A stretch of 64,000 nucleotides of DNA from Anaeromassilibacillus sp. An250 (GTDB taxonomy: Bacteria; Bacillota; Clostridia; Oscillospirales; Acutalibacteraceae). The notes under the pieces were generated by a model. It was given only the letters and a program-made list of their open reading frames with translations, did not search any database and was not told the DNA's origin. The stretch lies in assembly GCF_002159845.1 (NCBI RefSeq), contig NZ_NFJK01000009.1, forward strand, positions 1 to 64,000. The letters run 5' to 3'. A program made the position numbers and the translations under genes. Positions 37,801-46,933 of the stretch are shown piece after piece (positions within the stretch are counted from its first letter, which is position 1; the number at the start of each line of letters is the position of its first letter).

Positions 37801-37957
37801 CGTGTCCAAATTTTACTGCACAAGAAAAAGATATCATCCGGCCTTTCCCCTATGGGGTGAGGACTTGAACTAAATCCCGGCGCTTTTCAGCCCGCTTTCG
37901 AGGTGAAAATACGGAAATAATTCGTGTTCTCCAAAAAATATTTTGTTAATTTTTTGT

Positions 37958-38002
37958 GAACGAAGTGGATTGTACCAAAATGTAGTACAATCCACTTCGT
38001 TC
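37958..38002. repeat. Long perfect inverted repeat at the phage-ICE junction
   Basis: GAACGAAGTGGATTGTAC (37958-37975) and GTACAATCCACTTCGTTC (37985-38002), 18 bp each, separated by nine bases. No T run follows directly, so it is not a standard terminator. It may be a protein-binding site, an end structure of one element, or a hairpin RNA. Confidence 0.7.
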
Positions 38003-38014
38003 TGAAGTTCTGTG

Positions 38015-38047
38015 GCCGTCACCTATATTCAGGTGGCGGCTTTTTTT
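38015..38047 (+). terminator. Terminator upstream of the conjugative element genes
   Basis: GCCGTCACCT (38015-38024), loop ATATTC, AGGTGGCGGC (38031-38040), then seven T. One G-T pair in the stem. With the palindrome at 37958 and the possible small RNA at 37603, this fills the 38,090-37,552 gap that has no gene. Confidence 0.85.
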
Positions 38048-38090
38048 ATTTGCGCGGGCGTATAAATTGAAATGACTGGAGGTCTTTCTG

Positions 38091-38783
38091 ATGGAGCATC
38101 ACAACAAGATGGATAGAGAACAATTTTACCGAGAACTTTGCACGGTGCTTGGCCGGGAAGGCTTCACCACGCAGCCGGAGCAGGATGATCTTCTCCCGGT
38201 GGAATGGGATGGTCTCCCCCTCTGCCGGATCACAGAGGGCGGAGGGGTTCGCTACTGGCAGGAGGATGTGGCAACGGCGGAACGGGAACGAGCCTGTGAG
38301 CGAGTCACTGATCTGGCCTGCACAGTGCGGGAGTACATGACGCTGCTGGAACAGGCTCCGCCCCTGCAGGCCCAAAGCCTGACCGGCGACTACCGCCTGC
38401 TGGCCGACTTCAACGGCACAGTGCTGGCTGCCCACCCCACCCGGCTTGGCGTCCATTTCGTCACATGGGACTGGAGCTGTGACCGCACAGGTCTCAACCA
38501 AGGCCATTACTTTCAGGATAACTATACGGGAGCCAAGCAGGACTTCGCCATCCGTGCCGGTCTCGTCTCCAAACAGCTGATTTTTAACGAAGCACAGCTC
38601 ACCGAAATCTATCGATGCTGCACCGACACACTGGATGCCGGAGTTGATTTGACTGTCGACCAGGAACAATGCATTAAAAGTGTTCAGGAACAGATCCTAC
38701 GTGGAATGCCCAACATCCTGGAGCGCATGCGAGAGCAGGAGCAGCACTCCTTGGATTCTCAAAGCCAGGAACTGACCATGTAA
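38091..38783 (+). CDS. Conserved ICE hypothetical protein
   Basis: A 230-residue protein from ATG 38091 with CTGGAGGTCTTTCTG upstream. Soluble, mixed fold: F-Y-R-E-L-C-T-V-L-G-R-E-G-F, then L-A-D-F-N-G-T-V-L-A-A-H-P-T near residue 108 and V-Y/I-Y-R-C-C-T-D-T-L later. Similar proteins occur at the same place in other Clostridia elements of this kind; I know no function. A single-gene unit between two terminators. Confidence 0.7.
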   Translation: MEHHNKMDREQFYRELCTVLGREGFTTQPEQDDLLPVEWDGLPLCRITEGGGVRYWQEDVATAERERACERVTDLACTVREYMTLLEQAPPLQAQSLTGDYRLLADFNGTVLAAHPTRLGVHFVTWDWSCDRTGLNQGHYFQDNYTGAKQDFAIRAGLVSKQLIFNEAQLTEIYRCCTDTLDAGVDLTVDQEQCIKSVQEQILRGMPNILERMREQEQHSLDSQSQELTM

Positions 38784-38790
38784 TACACCG

Positions 38791-38831
38791 AGCGCCGGAG
38801 TTTTAGAAATAAGACTCCGGCGCTTTTTTAT
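38791..38831 (+). terminator. Terminator after first ICE gene
   Basis: AGCGCCGGAGT (38791-38801) and ACTCCGGCGCT (38814-38824) make a perfect 11-bp stem followed by six T. Confidence 0.9.
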
Positions 38832-38855
38832 TTCACCGAAAGGAGCACACCACCC

Positions 38856-39551
38856 ATGACGCGCTACTTCATGAGAGATACCCCCTTATACCAGATGGAG
38901 CAGATGATGATGACCCCGCCCCATTTCAAGCCCAGAGGTCACGGCCTACGCCGACCTACATTTCACTATCAGTCTGAAGATGTCGATTGCCAGTACTGCA
39001 CAAACTACTCAAAGGAAAATCCCTGCCCGCTGTGTGAATGCACTTGCCTGGGGGAACGAATCGAGACCGGGTCGCTCAGCCTTGCGAAAGTAATTGAGGA
39101 CTGCCTCCGTGGCAAGCTGAGAATGAGGCTTTGGAAACGGTTGGCACAGGAGATCTACCCATATCCTCTGCAAGCCTTCCATTCTGACGAACACCGTAGC
39201 CGTTGGATGCACTGGCGAACACGTTGCCGCCGATTGTCGCAGCGCAACCAGGCCGCACTGTTTCTCCTGACAGCCTACGACGATATCTGGCGCAGGATGA
39301 TCTGGAAGTTTGATGCCTGCGGATTTGATTTCCAGTCCCTCCGGCTGGCCGGCATCCAGCCGGAGCTTTACAGCGTTTATCAGGCGGCCAAAGCCATTTC
39401 CACCGGCAGCCAAAACATTACCATTGCCGATCTCGCATCCCCCGAATTGGTCACAGATGAGGCGTTCCACCTGATTATCTGCGCTCTGCTTCTGGCCAAG
39501 TACGGTGATGCGATTTTGAATTTTGAGAAAAAGAAAGGTGATGCAAATTGA
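38856..39551 (+). CDS. ICE hypothetical protein with Cys cluster
   Basis: A 231-residue protein from ATG 38856, AAGGAGCACACC upstream. Residues 45-65 contain C-Q-Y-C and C-P-L-C-E-C-T-C-L, a likely zinc site; the rest is basic and helical with many aromatic residues (W-M-H-W-R-T-R-C-R-R-L). It may bind DNA. First gene of the operon that continues through the ArdA-like genes. No named family recognised. Confidence 0.65.
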   Translation: MTRYFMRDTPLYQMEQMMMTPPHFKPRGHGLRRPTFHYQSEDVDCQYCTNYSKENPCPLCECTCLGERIETGSLSLAKVIEDCLRGKLRMRLWKRLAQEIYPYPLQAFHSDEHRSRWMHWRTRCRRLSQRNQAALFLLTAYDDIWRRMIWKFDACGFDFQSLRLAGIQPELYSVYQAAKAISTGSQNITIADLASPELVTDEAFHLIICALLLAKYGDAILNFEKKKGDAN

Positions 39552-39553
39552 TC

Positions 39554-40747
39554 ATGAAAGCAGTTCTGAGCAACGCCGACCACCCGGAATATGGTGTTGC
39601 GACGATCCCCCTGCCCATTCCCAGAAATCAATACGACCACTGCGTTGCGCTGTTGGAGTCACTGGAAATCGGCCATGTATCGGATGCCGACTGCCATGTG
39701 GACGCACTCGACAGCGCCTGGCCTGTGCTGTATCGGCTGGAAGGTGCCAGGGTCAATCTGGACGAGCTGGACTATCTGGCTAAGCGGCTGGACAGCTTTG
39801 ATGTGGGCGAGTTTTCGCAATTTCAGGCCATGGCCGAAAAACTGCAGCTCACCAGCATGAAGGATCTCATCAACCTGACCTTTTGCTGCCAGCAGGCAAC
39901 GGTGATCACGGACTTCACAAATTTGAAAGAGGTTGGCCGTGATCACTACATGAACATCCATGGCGGGTGTGCCAGCATGGAGGAACTGGAGCAGTTGGAC
40001 GGAGAGGAAACCGCCATCTTGCTGATTGAGGGCAACGAGGGAACCATCACCCGCTACGGTGTGGTCTATGACAACGGTATGCAGCTCTCGCAGCTCTACG
40101 ATGGAAAGCACCTGCCCTGCTATCACTATGAGGCCGATCTGACCGCTATCGGAATATCTTCCCGACAGGAACCGGAGAACACCCAAAATGTCACCTGGAT
40201 ATACCTCCCTGCCTCCAAAGGCCAGATTGAACGCGCCATGCAGCGCAGCGGCATTGCGCCTGAGAATAGGTGTCTTTGGATGAGTGAAAGCTCATTTCCC
40301 GAGGAAGTGGATGTGGTACTGGACTTCCGGTGCGAAAACATACACGAGCTCAATGAGCTGGCGCTGGTCATGGACAAGCTTTCATATGACGCCCGTGAGA
40401 AGCTGGGGGCCGCAGTCAGCATGGCCAAGCCGGAGTGCGCCGGTCAGATCCGGCATCTGGCGGAAAACCTGGATCTCTTTGCATTTGCCCCCGGCGCACA
40501 TACCCCTGCGGAATACGGAAAATACATGATCCAGAAATCCGGTCATTTTGAGTATGACCCCAATCTGGACGAGTTCTATGACTACGAGCGGTATGGCCTG
40601 CAGCACATGGATCAGGAGTCCGGCGTGTTTACTGACCGCGGCTATATCGCCTACCAGGGTGCGCTGAGTCTGGAGGAACTGATGGCGGATGACCCGGCAG
40701 AAGCCTATCAGCGGGAACAGGACTTTCAGATAGGGGGAATGGCATGA
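39554..40747 (+). CDS. ArdA-like antirestriction protein, paralogue 1
   Basis: A 397-residue protein from ATG 39554 (GGTGATGCAAATTG upstream). It shows ArdA family features: L-N-E-L-A-L-V-M-D-K-L near residue 275 and Y-D-Y-E-R-Y-G-L-Q-H-M then G-V-F-T-D-R-G-Y-I-A-Y near the end. ArdA proteins are acidic DNA mimics that block type I restriction enzymes during conjugation. This one is over twice the size of classic ArdA (about 165 residues) and has an extra N-terminal region. Overlaps the next paralogue by four bases. Confidence 0.7.
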   Translation: MKAVLSNADHPEYGVATIPLPIPRNQYDHCVALLESLEIGHVSDADCHVDALDSAWPVLYRLEGARVNLDELDYLAKRLDSFDVGEFSQFQAMAEKLQLTSMKDLINLTFCCQQATVITDFTNLKEVGRDHYMNIHGGCASMEELEQLDGEETAILLIEGNEGTITRYGVVYDNGMQLSQLYDGKHLPCYHYEADLTAIGISSRQEPENTQNVTWIYLPASKGQIERAMQRSGIAPENRCLWMSESSFPEEVDVVLDFRCENIHELNELALVMDKLSYDAREKLGAAVSMAKPECAGQIRHLAENLDLFAFAPGAHTPAEYGKYMIQKSGHFEYDPNLDEFYDYERYGLQHMDQESGVFTDRGYIAYQGALSLEELMADDPAEAYQREQDFQIGGMA

Positions 40748-41865
40748 TCCAACTCTTCATGAAACGAAGCGGCAGTCCGGCCATTGTCCCGCTCCATTTT
40801 CCCGCATCGCATGACGCTATGACAGAAGCGGTCAGCCGGCTTGATGAGGCCAGCAGAACGGGCAAAACAGAGATCGTCGAGATCAAAAGCGTGATCGCTA
40901 ATCTGCCGTCGTACCTCAGCGGGCTTGACCCCGATTCCAGAACGCAGCTTGCACAGCTGAATCAGCTTTCCAGCATCATTGCCAAAATGGACTCCCGTGA
41001 ACGGAACATCTATGCCGGCGCATTGGATGGCAGCAGCATCAATGACCTGAGTGATATGATTCGTGTGGCGGAACAGGTGCCGGACTACATCCTCATTCCC
41101 AATGTCAATTCAGATGTGACACTTGGCCGTTATGTCGCTGTTGCAGGCCAGATTCAGGGCGATCCCAGATTCCCTGAAGCCGCCTGGCCCTACCTGGACT
41201 TTGCGAAGATCGGCGCAGAATACTATGCCGACCATGGCGGCGCCTATACCCATGCAGGCTATGTGCTCCGCAAGCAGGATGATGCGCTTGTCAGAGAGAA
41301 AAAGTCGAAGGTCCAGCTCGACCTCTCCTCCGCTAAGGCGCAAGCGATCGTCTGCCTTCCGGCAACGAAAGAGGAATTGGAGCGAGTAAAAAGAACACTG
41401 GGCATCGATTGTTTTGCCGAGGCAGCAATCACCAGAGTGTCGTTTTCTGTTCCCTATATGGACGAGCATATTCCCACTACAGGGGTCTGCGTGGAAGACG
41501 CAAACGAATTGGCCTGGGCCATTGAGGGGATGCAGTGTGACGATGGTGAGCTGCTGAAATATCTGTCGGTTCTTTCTGTGGAACAGCCAGGGACCATGCA
41601 GGAGGCGCTCCGCTATGCCATGAATCTGGACGACTACGAGCGCATCCCGGAGGACGCCTATGAATACGGGCAAACGGTCCTTCGGCGCATCGGTGCCGAT
41701 GATGAACTGATCGATACCATCGACGGGTATATGGATTTCGAGAAGCTGGGCGAGGACGCCATGGTGGAGGACGGAGTCCGGCGCACGGAATTTGGCCTGA
41801 TTCGCCGGTGCAGCAGCCCCTTTGCTGAGGAAACGCAGGCGATGGAGATGGAAGGGCTTTCCTGA
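40744..41865 (+). CDS. ArdA-like antirestriction protein, paralogue 2
   Basis: A 373-residue acidic protein from ATG 40744. Two ArdA-type modules are visible: L-N-Q-L-S-S-I-I-A-K-M-D leading to Y-L-D-F-A-K-I-G-A-E-Y-Y, and a second with N-E-L-A-W-A-I-E leading to Y-M-D-F-E-K-L-G-E-D-A and F-G-L-I-R-R. This doubled layout suggests fusion of two ancestral units. Likely protects incoming element DNA from host restriction; activity cannot be judged from sequence. Confidence 0.7.
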   Translation: MIQLFMKRSGSPAIVPLHFPASHDAMTEAVSRLDEASRTGKTEIVEIKSVIANLPSYLSGLDPDSRTQLAQLNQLSSIIAKMDSRERNIYAGALDGSSINDLSDMIRVAEQVPDYILIPNVNSDVTLGRYVAVAGQIQGDPRFPEAAWPYLDFAKIGAEYYADHGGAYTHAGYVLRKQDDALVREKKSKVQLDLSSAKAQAIVCLPATKEELERVKRTLGIDCFAEAAITRVSFSVPYMDEHIPTTGVCVEDANELAWAIEGMQCDDGELLKYLSVLSVEQPGTMQEALRYAMNLDDYERIPEDAYEYGQTVLRRIGADDELIDTIDGYMDFEKLGEDAMVEDGVRRTEFGLIRRCSSPFAEETQAMEMEGLS

Positions 41866-41968
41866 TGCCCCACGAAACCGAACTGCTCTGCGTAAAGCTG
41901 GCGGCGTATTCTCTCCTCGATATGCAGGTGACCTGAACAACACGATCCAATGATTGGGAGGAATGTGA

Positions 41969-42082
41969 ATGAAGAAGAAAATAATGATCACAATAGCATC
42001 TATGGCGGCACTGGGAGCCGCTGTCGCCGGGTATCTCCACTTTTCCGGCAAGATGCCTTTTGGCCATAGCCATTTCCGCTGA
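41969..42082 (+). CDS. 37-residue membrane or secreted peptide
   Basis: ATG 41969 with TTGGGAGGAATGTGA upstream. Basic start M-K-K-K-I, a hydrophobic Ala-rich helix (A-S-M-A-A-L-G-A-A-V-A-G-Y-L), and a His-containing end (F-G-H-S-H-F-R). Could be a small membrane peptide or a short signal-bearing peptide. Stands alone between the ArdA-like genes and the LPD28 gene. Confidence 0.5.
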   Translation: MKKKIMITIASMAALGAAVAGYLHFSGKMPFGHSHFR

Positions 42083-42128
42083 GCTGTGGTATGTTGTGTA
42101 GCTATACCAAGGGGAAAGAGGTGAAATA

Positions 42129-43139
42129 ATGAGCGTCAATGCGATGACTGAGGAGTATGAGCATATCGAGCTGTTTGGGAAGCCTGCCCTGTTCACCAAT
42201 GCGCGAGTAGACACCCACACTGTGCCGGACGGTTGGCATGTATATGATCTGCGAGGCAGTGACAATGATCCGGGCTCACCCTGTACGCTGGAAATTCTGG
42301 TTGTGGTTAATCACGCTGGTTCTATCGTTGTGCCGGAACCGATTTCCTTTCCGGATAATCAGGACTACCGTGAGATTGGTGATGCGCTGGATTTTCTCGG
42401 CGATGAGATCACACTCACGGAATTTTGCAAACAGTATGGGTTGAAGACTCCACCCAAATATAAACTCAGGCCCGCTTCCCGTGAGGAGGCGGGCCTGTTC
42501 TATTCTCAGGTGGAAGAAGAACGGGACCTTCAGGCCGGTACAGTGGGCCATATGCGGATGGATTTCGGTTCTTCCGGAAAAGGATTTCACCATTCCTGGT
42601 GGCCCCATAACGAAGACCAATTCAACACCGGGGAATTTAAGGATGACCTTCAGGAAGTGGTGGACACCCTTCGTGCCGATGGCCCGTTGAAGGACCTGGC
42701 ATCGATGAGAGCCTACTGCTATCGGAACGGCGGGGCCATCACCGAGGACGGCCGGAGTTATGGCTACATCGCAGAAACGGAGCATTACCGCTACTGCCTG
42801 CGCTGCACCCCGTTTCCCGGCGACTACCAGGGGTATCTCTACTGCTATGACCTGCGTCAGCAGCAGATGGCCCAGCAGAACAGGGCCGTGGGGCGTGCGA
42901 CCTTTGCCAATGGGGAACAGCGGGAGTATCACGATCCCCAAACCTATCTGGCTGCCATCCGGCAGGAACTGCCGTATCGGGATGTGACGGGTTTCCGGTA
43001 TGAGACTCTGACGGATGACCCGGCTGTCCGCAAACAGGTGGATGACATCCTCTTCGACCTTTATGGCGAAGAAAATCCCCATTCTCTTGCGGACTATGAA
43101 AACAATCCCGGCCAAAATATGAATATGGGAGGAATGTAA
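42129..43139 (+). CDS. LPD28 domain protein
   Basis: A 336-residue protein from ATG 42129 (AAGAGGTGAAATA upstream). The N-terminal 95 residues match the LPD28 domain: Y-E-H-I-E-L-F-G-K-P-A-L-F-T-N-A-R-V and H-V-Y-D-L-R-G-S-D. The C-terminal part has W-W-P-H-N-E-D-Q-F-N-T-G-E-F and H-Y-R-Y-C-L-R-C. LPD domains are common in large polyvalent proteins of phages and conjugative elements and are linked to protection of incoming DNA. Ends in an N-M-G-G-M tail shared with other genes here. Confidence 0.78.
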   Translation: MSVNAMTEEYEHIELFGKPALFTNARVDTHTVPDGWHVYDLRGSDNDPGSPCTLEILVVVNHAGSIVVPEPISFPDNQDYREIGDALDFLGDEITLTEFCKQYGLKTPPKYKLRPASREEAGLFYSQVEEERDLQAGTVGHMRMDFGSSGKGFHHSWWPHNEDQFNTGEFKDDLQEVVDTLRADGPLKDLASMRAYCYRNGGAITEDGRSYGYIAETEHYRYCLRCTPFPGDYQGYLYCYDLRQQQMAQQNRAVGRATFANGEQREYHDPQTYLAAIRQELPYRDVTGFRYETLTDDPAVRKQVDDILFDLYGEENPHSLADYENNPGQNMNMGGM

Positions 43140-44237
43140 ATGTCAGCACCAAAAGAATGGCTGGACTTCCTGCGGGAACAGTTCCCCGCAGGTTCGAGGA
43201 TCAAGCTCAGAGAGATGAAAGACCCGTATGCCCCGCTGGAGCCGGGCAGCACAGGGACTCTGGACTACATCGACGATGCTGGGCAGTTCCACATGAAGTG
43301 GGACAACGGCAGAACCCTGGCGCTGATCATCGGTGAGGACAGCTTCACCGTTCTGCCGCCCGAGCCCACCACCCTGAAGCTGTATATGCCCCTGACCGCC
43401 GATCTCTACACCCGCAACGAGTATGGGGAGATGGAGGACGACAGCACCCCGCTGGACGGAAGGCTGCTGCGGTGCTATGAGGGCGAGATCCTCAGAGCCC
43501 TGATCAACAACCGGATGCCGGAAGAAGCCGAGAGCGGCATCATGCACTGGTATGGCAAGGATGACAGCGTCAACCAGAAGGTCAAATCCGCCGTGTTCAC
43601 CGTCGAGGAGCGGAACGGCCGGCTATGGGGCGTGGCTGAGTGCCGGGTGGTCGGCGCCCTCACCCCGGAAGATCTGACCACCCTGAAGGAGTACGTCTCC
43701 GGCCAGGCCTCGGATGGCTGGGGCGAGGGTTTCGAACAGCGGGAGATCTGCGTCGGCGACGACGAGCTGTATGTCCACCTGTGGAGCATGGAGGACAATT
43801 GGGACATCCGAACCGAGGCGGAGCAGTTCGCGCCCAGAGTGGCAGACGGCCTGCCGGAGATGTGCTTCTCCACCCTCAGGTCCACCGGCGATCTCATCTG
43901 CATCCGCCGGGGCGAGACCGGCTACTACCCCTCCGATTGGGACACCGGCGACAAGGAGAAAAATGTGGAGCTGGCGGACGAGCTGAACGAAAAACTGGGA
44001 GTCAGCCCCATTCAGCGGCAGGCCATGGAGGTGGGCAGTATGTGCGGCTGGGATGCCCCCGGCGCTGACCCCGCCAAGTACCAGGAAGACTATGTACAAA
44101 CCGGGGCCCCCGCCGAAGCCCGGCACAGCGGGTTCGGTGGGGAGAGGAGTTCCGGCAAAATGAGTGAGCCTTGTCCCCCGGACGAGGCGAATGATATGGA
44201 GCATGGAACGACGATGGGAGGGATGACCCTTGGATAA
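43140..44237 (+). CDS. DUF4314 domain protein
   Basis: A 365-residue protein from ATG 43140, one base after the previous stop. Residues 13-60 are the DUF4314 domain ([12 protein letters not shown] then [17 protein letters not shown]), a small beta-barrel. The middle 150-250 looks like an additional acidic domain. The end is low-complexity and contains the hairpin repeat at 44108. Role unknown; typical cargo in such elements. Confidence 0.78.
   Translation: MSAPKEWLDFLREQFPAGSRIKLREMKDPYAPLEPGSTGTLDYIDDAGQFHMKWDNGRTLALIIGEDSFTVLPPEPTTLKLYMPLTADLYTRNEYGEMEDDSTPLDGRLLRCYEGEILRALINNRMPEEAESGIMHWYGKDDSVNQKVKSAVFTVEERNGRLWGVAECRVVGALTPEDLTTLKEYVSGQASDGWGEGFEQREICVGDDELYVHLWSMEDNWDIRTEAEQFAPRVADGLPEMCFSTLRSTGDLICIRRGETGYYPSDWDTGDKEKNVELADELNEKLGVSPIQRQAMEVGSMCGWDAPGADPAKYQEDYVQTGAPAEARHSGFGGERSSGKMSEPCPPDEANDMEHGTTMGGMTLG
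44108..44149 (+). repeat. Covarying hairpin repeat, copy 1
   Basis: Arms of 13 bases, CCCCGCCGAAGCC (44108-44120) and GGGTTCGGTGGGG (44130-44142), loop of nine, then AGAGGAG. One mismatch and one G-T pair. Copy 2 at 61140-61181 has the same geometry with compensatory changes. Confidence 0.7.
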
Positions 44238-45408
44238 AGTGTTTCGTGTGGAGCTGTTCGGGGAGAAGACGAACCGGTGGTGCGAGCTGGAGCTTCCGGC
44301 TACCTACTACGGCCTTCTGGATGCGCTGGACAAGCTTCAGATGACGCTGGGCGAAAAGCCGAGATGGGAATTCCTCGAACACCATGGCTTTGTCTTCCTG
44401 CAAGACCATTTGGCCCATGAATGCGATCTCTATCAGCTTAACGCTTTGGCAACCTGTCTGGGACAGATGAACGGCAGAGAAAAGACTGCCTTTGAAGGGC
44501 TGTTCAACATGGAGGTGGCCAAAAAGTACGGCCCCATCAGTGTTGCCACCATGATCGATCTGGCCTACAGCACAGACTGCTGCCACGTGGTCAACGCCTC
44601 AACGGATGAGCAGCTGGGCAGATTCTACGCCGAGAATGATTTCATCCCCGCACTTGACAAAGTCCCCGACCCCATCTTCGAGTACCTGGACTTTGAGAAG
44701 CTCGGCAGAAACGCCCGATTTGAGGAGGGCGGCGTCTTTGCAAACGGTGGTTATGTCACGCAGCACAACGAGCTGAAGCAGGTATATGACAGCCTGGCCT
44801 TGATCCCCGAAGCGCCGGAATATGGCATCCGCCTGACGGTCGGCAAGTGTCCCTCCCACTCCGATGAGCAGCCGGACAACAGGATGTGCCTGGATCTGCC
44901 CGCTACGCAGGAACGGCTGGACGCTGTTCTGGAGGCTTACGGAGGCGCCTCATGGTCGGAAATGTCTGTCCAGGTGGAGGACAGCGCGATGCCCGCGCTT
45001 CTGGAAAGCATGGACTGCAATGATGTTCACGAACTGAACGAGTTGGCCAAATGCTTCAAGGAGATGGTCGCGCAAGGAGACCTCTCCACATACAAGGCGG
45101 TTATCCTTGCGGCGGATTGTCACGATATCGCTGCCGCTGTCCGAATTGCGGAAAATCTGGATGACTACCTGATCGAGCCGGATCAGCGGACCCCCGAGGA
45201 GGTGGCCGTAGAGGAGCTTCGCTTCATTGTGGATGAGCATTCCCGGTCTATTTTGCAAAAGCACATTGTCCTCTACAGCTACGGCAAGGATGTCATGGCG
45301 TCAAACAACGCACTGCTGACCCCCTATGGGCTGGTCCAGCGCAGGGATGGCGAGCCGATCCGCAGCGAAGAAATGCAGGCAGAGAAGGCCGGAATGGAGA
45401 TGATGTGA
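44230..45408 (+). CDS. ArdA-like antirestriction protein, paralogue 3
   Basis: A 392-residue protein from TTG 44230, overlapping the end of the DUF4314 gene. [12 protein letters not shown] near residue 77, [11 protein letters not shown] then [10 protein letters not shown] near 157, and a second [11 protein letters not shown] further on. Same two-module design as paralogue 2. Acidic overall, in line with a DNA mimic. Confidence 0.72.
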   Translation: MDKVFRVELFGEKTNRWCELELPATYYGLLDALDKLQMTLGEKPRWEFLEHHGFVFLQDHLAHECDLYQLNALATCLGQMNGREKTAFEGLFNMEVAKKYGPISVATMIDLAYSTDCCHVVNASTDEQLGRFYAENDFIPALDKVPDPIFEYLDFEKLGRNARFEEGGVFANGGYVTQHNELKQVYDSLALIPEAPEYGIRLTVGKCPSHSDEQPDNRMCLDLPATQERLDAVLEAYGGASWSEMSVQVEDSAMPALLESMDCNDVHELNELAKCFKEMVAQGDLSTYKAVILAADCHDIAAAVRIAENLDDYLIEPDQRTPEEVAVEELRFIVDEHSRSILQKHIVLYSYGKDVMASNNALLTPYGLVQRRDGEPIRSEEMQAEKAGMEMM

Positions 45409-46445
45409 TGGCAAATCGGCAAACCAGGCGGCTCCTTGATCTCCTGGACGGCTTTGAAATGACCAAGTCCCAGCACGACTGGCTGGAGCGGCGGTTCGAG
45501 AACATGACGGTCAAAGAAAGTCTCCTGTTCCGAGGGGCCATGCAGATCGAGCAGCCGAGGATGACCTGCGATGTGATGCTGATTGCCAGTCAATTGGATC
45601 ACTACGACCTGTTCTACGGCGCCGGGGACGATGCCCGACTTGGCAAATTTATCATGGAACAGATCCAGCGCCCTGCCTCCCAGGCACGTGCATTTCTTGA
45701 CCCGGAGAAAGTGGGGGCAGCTTACCGCCAGAAAGGTGGGAACACCTTCTGCGACGGGCACTTCATCAGGGTCACCTCCCTGATCGATCCGTTTCTGGAT
45801 GGCGCCCCGACGCTGAATCCCGACAAAGGCGACTACGGTATCCGAGTCAGGCTGGCAAGCCGCTTCAATACGGACGGCGTGTGGGTGGGATTCCCGGACA
45901 CCGGCGAGTATATGGATGCCGCACACCCGGACGAGCTTCTCCTGGCGCTGGACGCACTGGAGGTGGAGTCTTTGAGCGAGTGCATTGCTGTGGATGTGGG
46001 CTGCTGCCTCCCGCAGCTGAAGGACATCCTCTCTCAGTACGGCTCCGCAGCGGAACTCGTCCGTCACGCCATCGACTTCGGCTATGTCTGGGCGGAACAG
46101 GGGCAGGGAGGACCCCAGTGGCTGGATAAATGGCAGGCTGTGATGGAGCTGGAGGATTGCCACCGTCTGGATTACGCCCTGGATCTGGCACAGAACCTCC
46201 ACTGCTATCACTTCATGCCCCGTGACATGGAACTCGCCGATTTCGGAAAAGAGCTGGCGAAACGGGACGGCGTATACCCCAGGGACGAGCTGCTTGCCTC
46301 CTGCTTTGATGCGGAGGGGTATGCCAACCAGAGGATGAAGAACATGGGTCTGTCCGCCGCTGCGCATGGCTTCGTATCCTGGAACGGCACAGAGCTGGTC
46401 TATGAGTACAGTCAGCCGGATATGGAGCCGACCATGTCCATGTGA
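45408..46445 (+). CDS. ArdA-like antirestriction protein, paralogue 4
   Basis: A 345-residue protein from ATG 45408, overlapping the stop before it. F-L-D-P-E-K-V-G-A-A-Y near residue 100 corresponds to the Y-L-D-F-E-K-L-G motif of the others, and L-D-L-A-Q-N-L-H-C-Y-H-F-M-P resembles their N-L-D-D-Y segment. Ends in P-T-M-S-M, similar to tails of neighbours. The most diverged of the four. Confidence 0.65.
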   Translation: MANRQTRRLLDLLDGFEMTKSQHDWLERRFENMTVKESLLFRGAMQIEQPRMTCDVMLIASQLDHYDLFYGAGDDARLGKFIMEQIQRPASQARAFLDPEKVGAAYRQKGGNTFCDGHFIRVTSLIDPFLDGAPTLNPDKGDYGIRVRLASRFNTDGVWVGFPDTGEYMDAAHPDELLLALDALEVESLSECIAVDVGCCLPQLKDILSQYGSAAELVRHAIDFGYVWAEQGQGGPQWLDKWQAVMELEDCHRLDYALDLAQNLHCYHFMPRDMELADFGKELAKRDGVYPRDELLASCFDAEGYANQRMKNMGLSAAAHGFVSWNGTELVYEYSQPDMEPTMSM

Positions 46446-46513
46446 AAAGCCACCCACAGACCAGCCGCCGCAACGGAGGTGATGAAATAAGAAATGAAAT
46501 AGCCTGAACACCA

Positions 46514-46556
46514 CAGGGGCCGTTACCCGAAAGGGACAAACGGCCCCTGATTTTTT
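46514..46556 (+). terminator. Terminator after the ArdA-like operon
   Basis: CAGGGGCCGTT (46514-46524) and AACGGCCCCTG (46539-46549), perfect 11-bp stem, then ATTTTTT. Confidence 0.9.
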
Positions 46557-46594
46557 GCGCTCTTTTCGGGTGACAGCCCCGGAAAGGAGCCCGC

Positions 46595-46933
46595 ATGACC
46601 ACGACAAACCCCATCGCTGCGTACCTGAAGACCTATCACAAGGGAGCGGAAAGGGTCGTATCCAGCCGGGAGCTGGAGGCAGCTTTCCAGATCCGCGGCC
46701 CCGACCTGCGCCGGTTGATCAACAGCCTGCGTGGGGATGGCGTCCCCATCTGCAGCTCGGCTTCCGGCTATTATTACGCCGGTACTGAGGAAGAACTGCG
46801 CAGAACGATCCGGCAGCTCCGGAGCCGGATCAAGAAGATCGCCCACGCGGAACGCGGTCTCACCAAGGCGCTGGAGCAATCCATCGACAGCGGACAGATA
46901 TCCCTTCCGCTGGAGGGCGGTGATACCGCTTGA
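46595..46933 (+). CDS. Winged-helix protein
   Basis: A 112-residue protein from ATG 46595 (CGGAAAGGAGCCCGC upstream). Residues 20-60 form a winged helix: V-V-S-S-R-E-L-E-A-A-F-Q-I-R-G-P-D-L-R-R-like recognition part, then G-V-P-I-C-S-S-A-S-G-Y-Y-Y as the wing. The end is a basic helix. Small wHTH proteins of this form appear next to replication and methylase genes in phages and elements. Overlaps the methylase start by four bases. Confidence 0.75.
   Translation: MTTTNPIAAYLKTYHKGAERVVSSRELEAAFQIRGPDLRRLINSLRGDGVPICSSASGYYYAGTEEELRRTIRQLRSRIKKIAHAERGLTKALEQSIDSGQISLPLEGGDTA

Larger units (their letters stand above)
1..37900 (+). mobile_element. Prophage, siphovirus type (left end outside window)
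   Basis: Gene order is that of a tailed phage: terminase small and large subunits, portal, minor head protein, scaffold, capsid, connectors, tail tube, frameshifted chaperone, tape measure, tail tip, amidase, holins, fibres, repressor-like operon. A long tape measure and no sheath gene indicate a long non-contractile tail. Integrase and replication genes are not seen and should lie left of position 1. The right boundary is set between the last phage-like gene (37469) and the first conjugative-element gene (38091); the exact attachment site is not determined. Confidence 0.9.
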
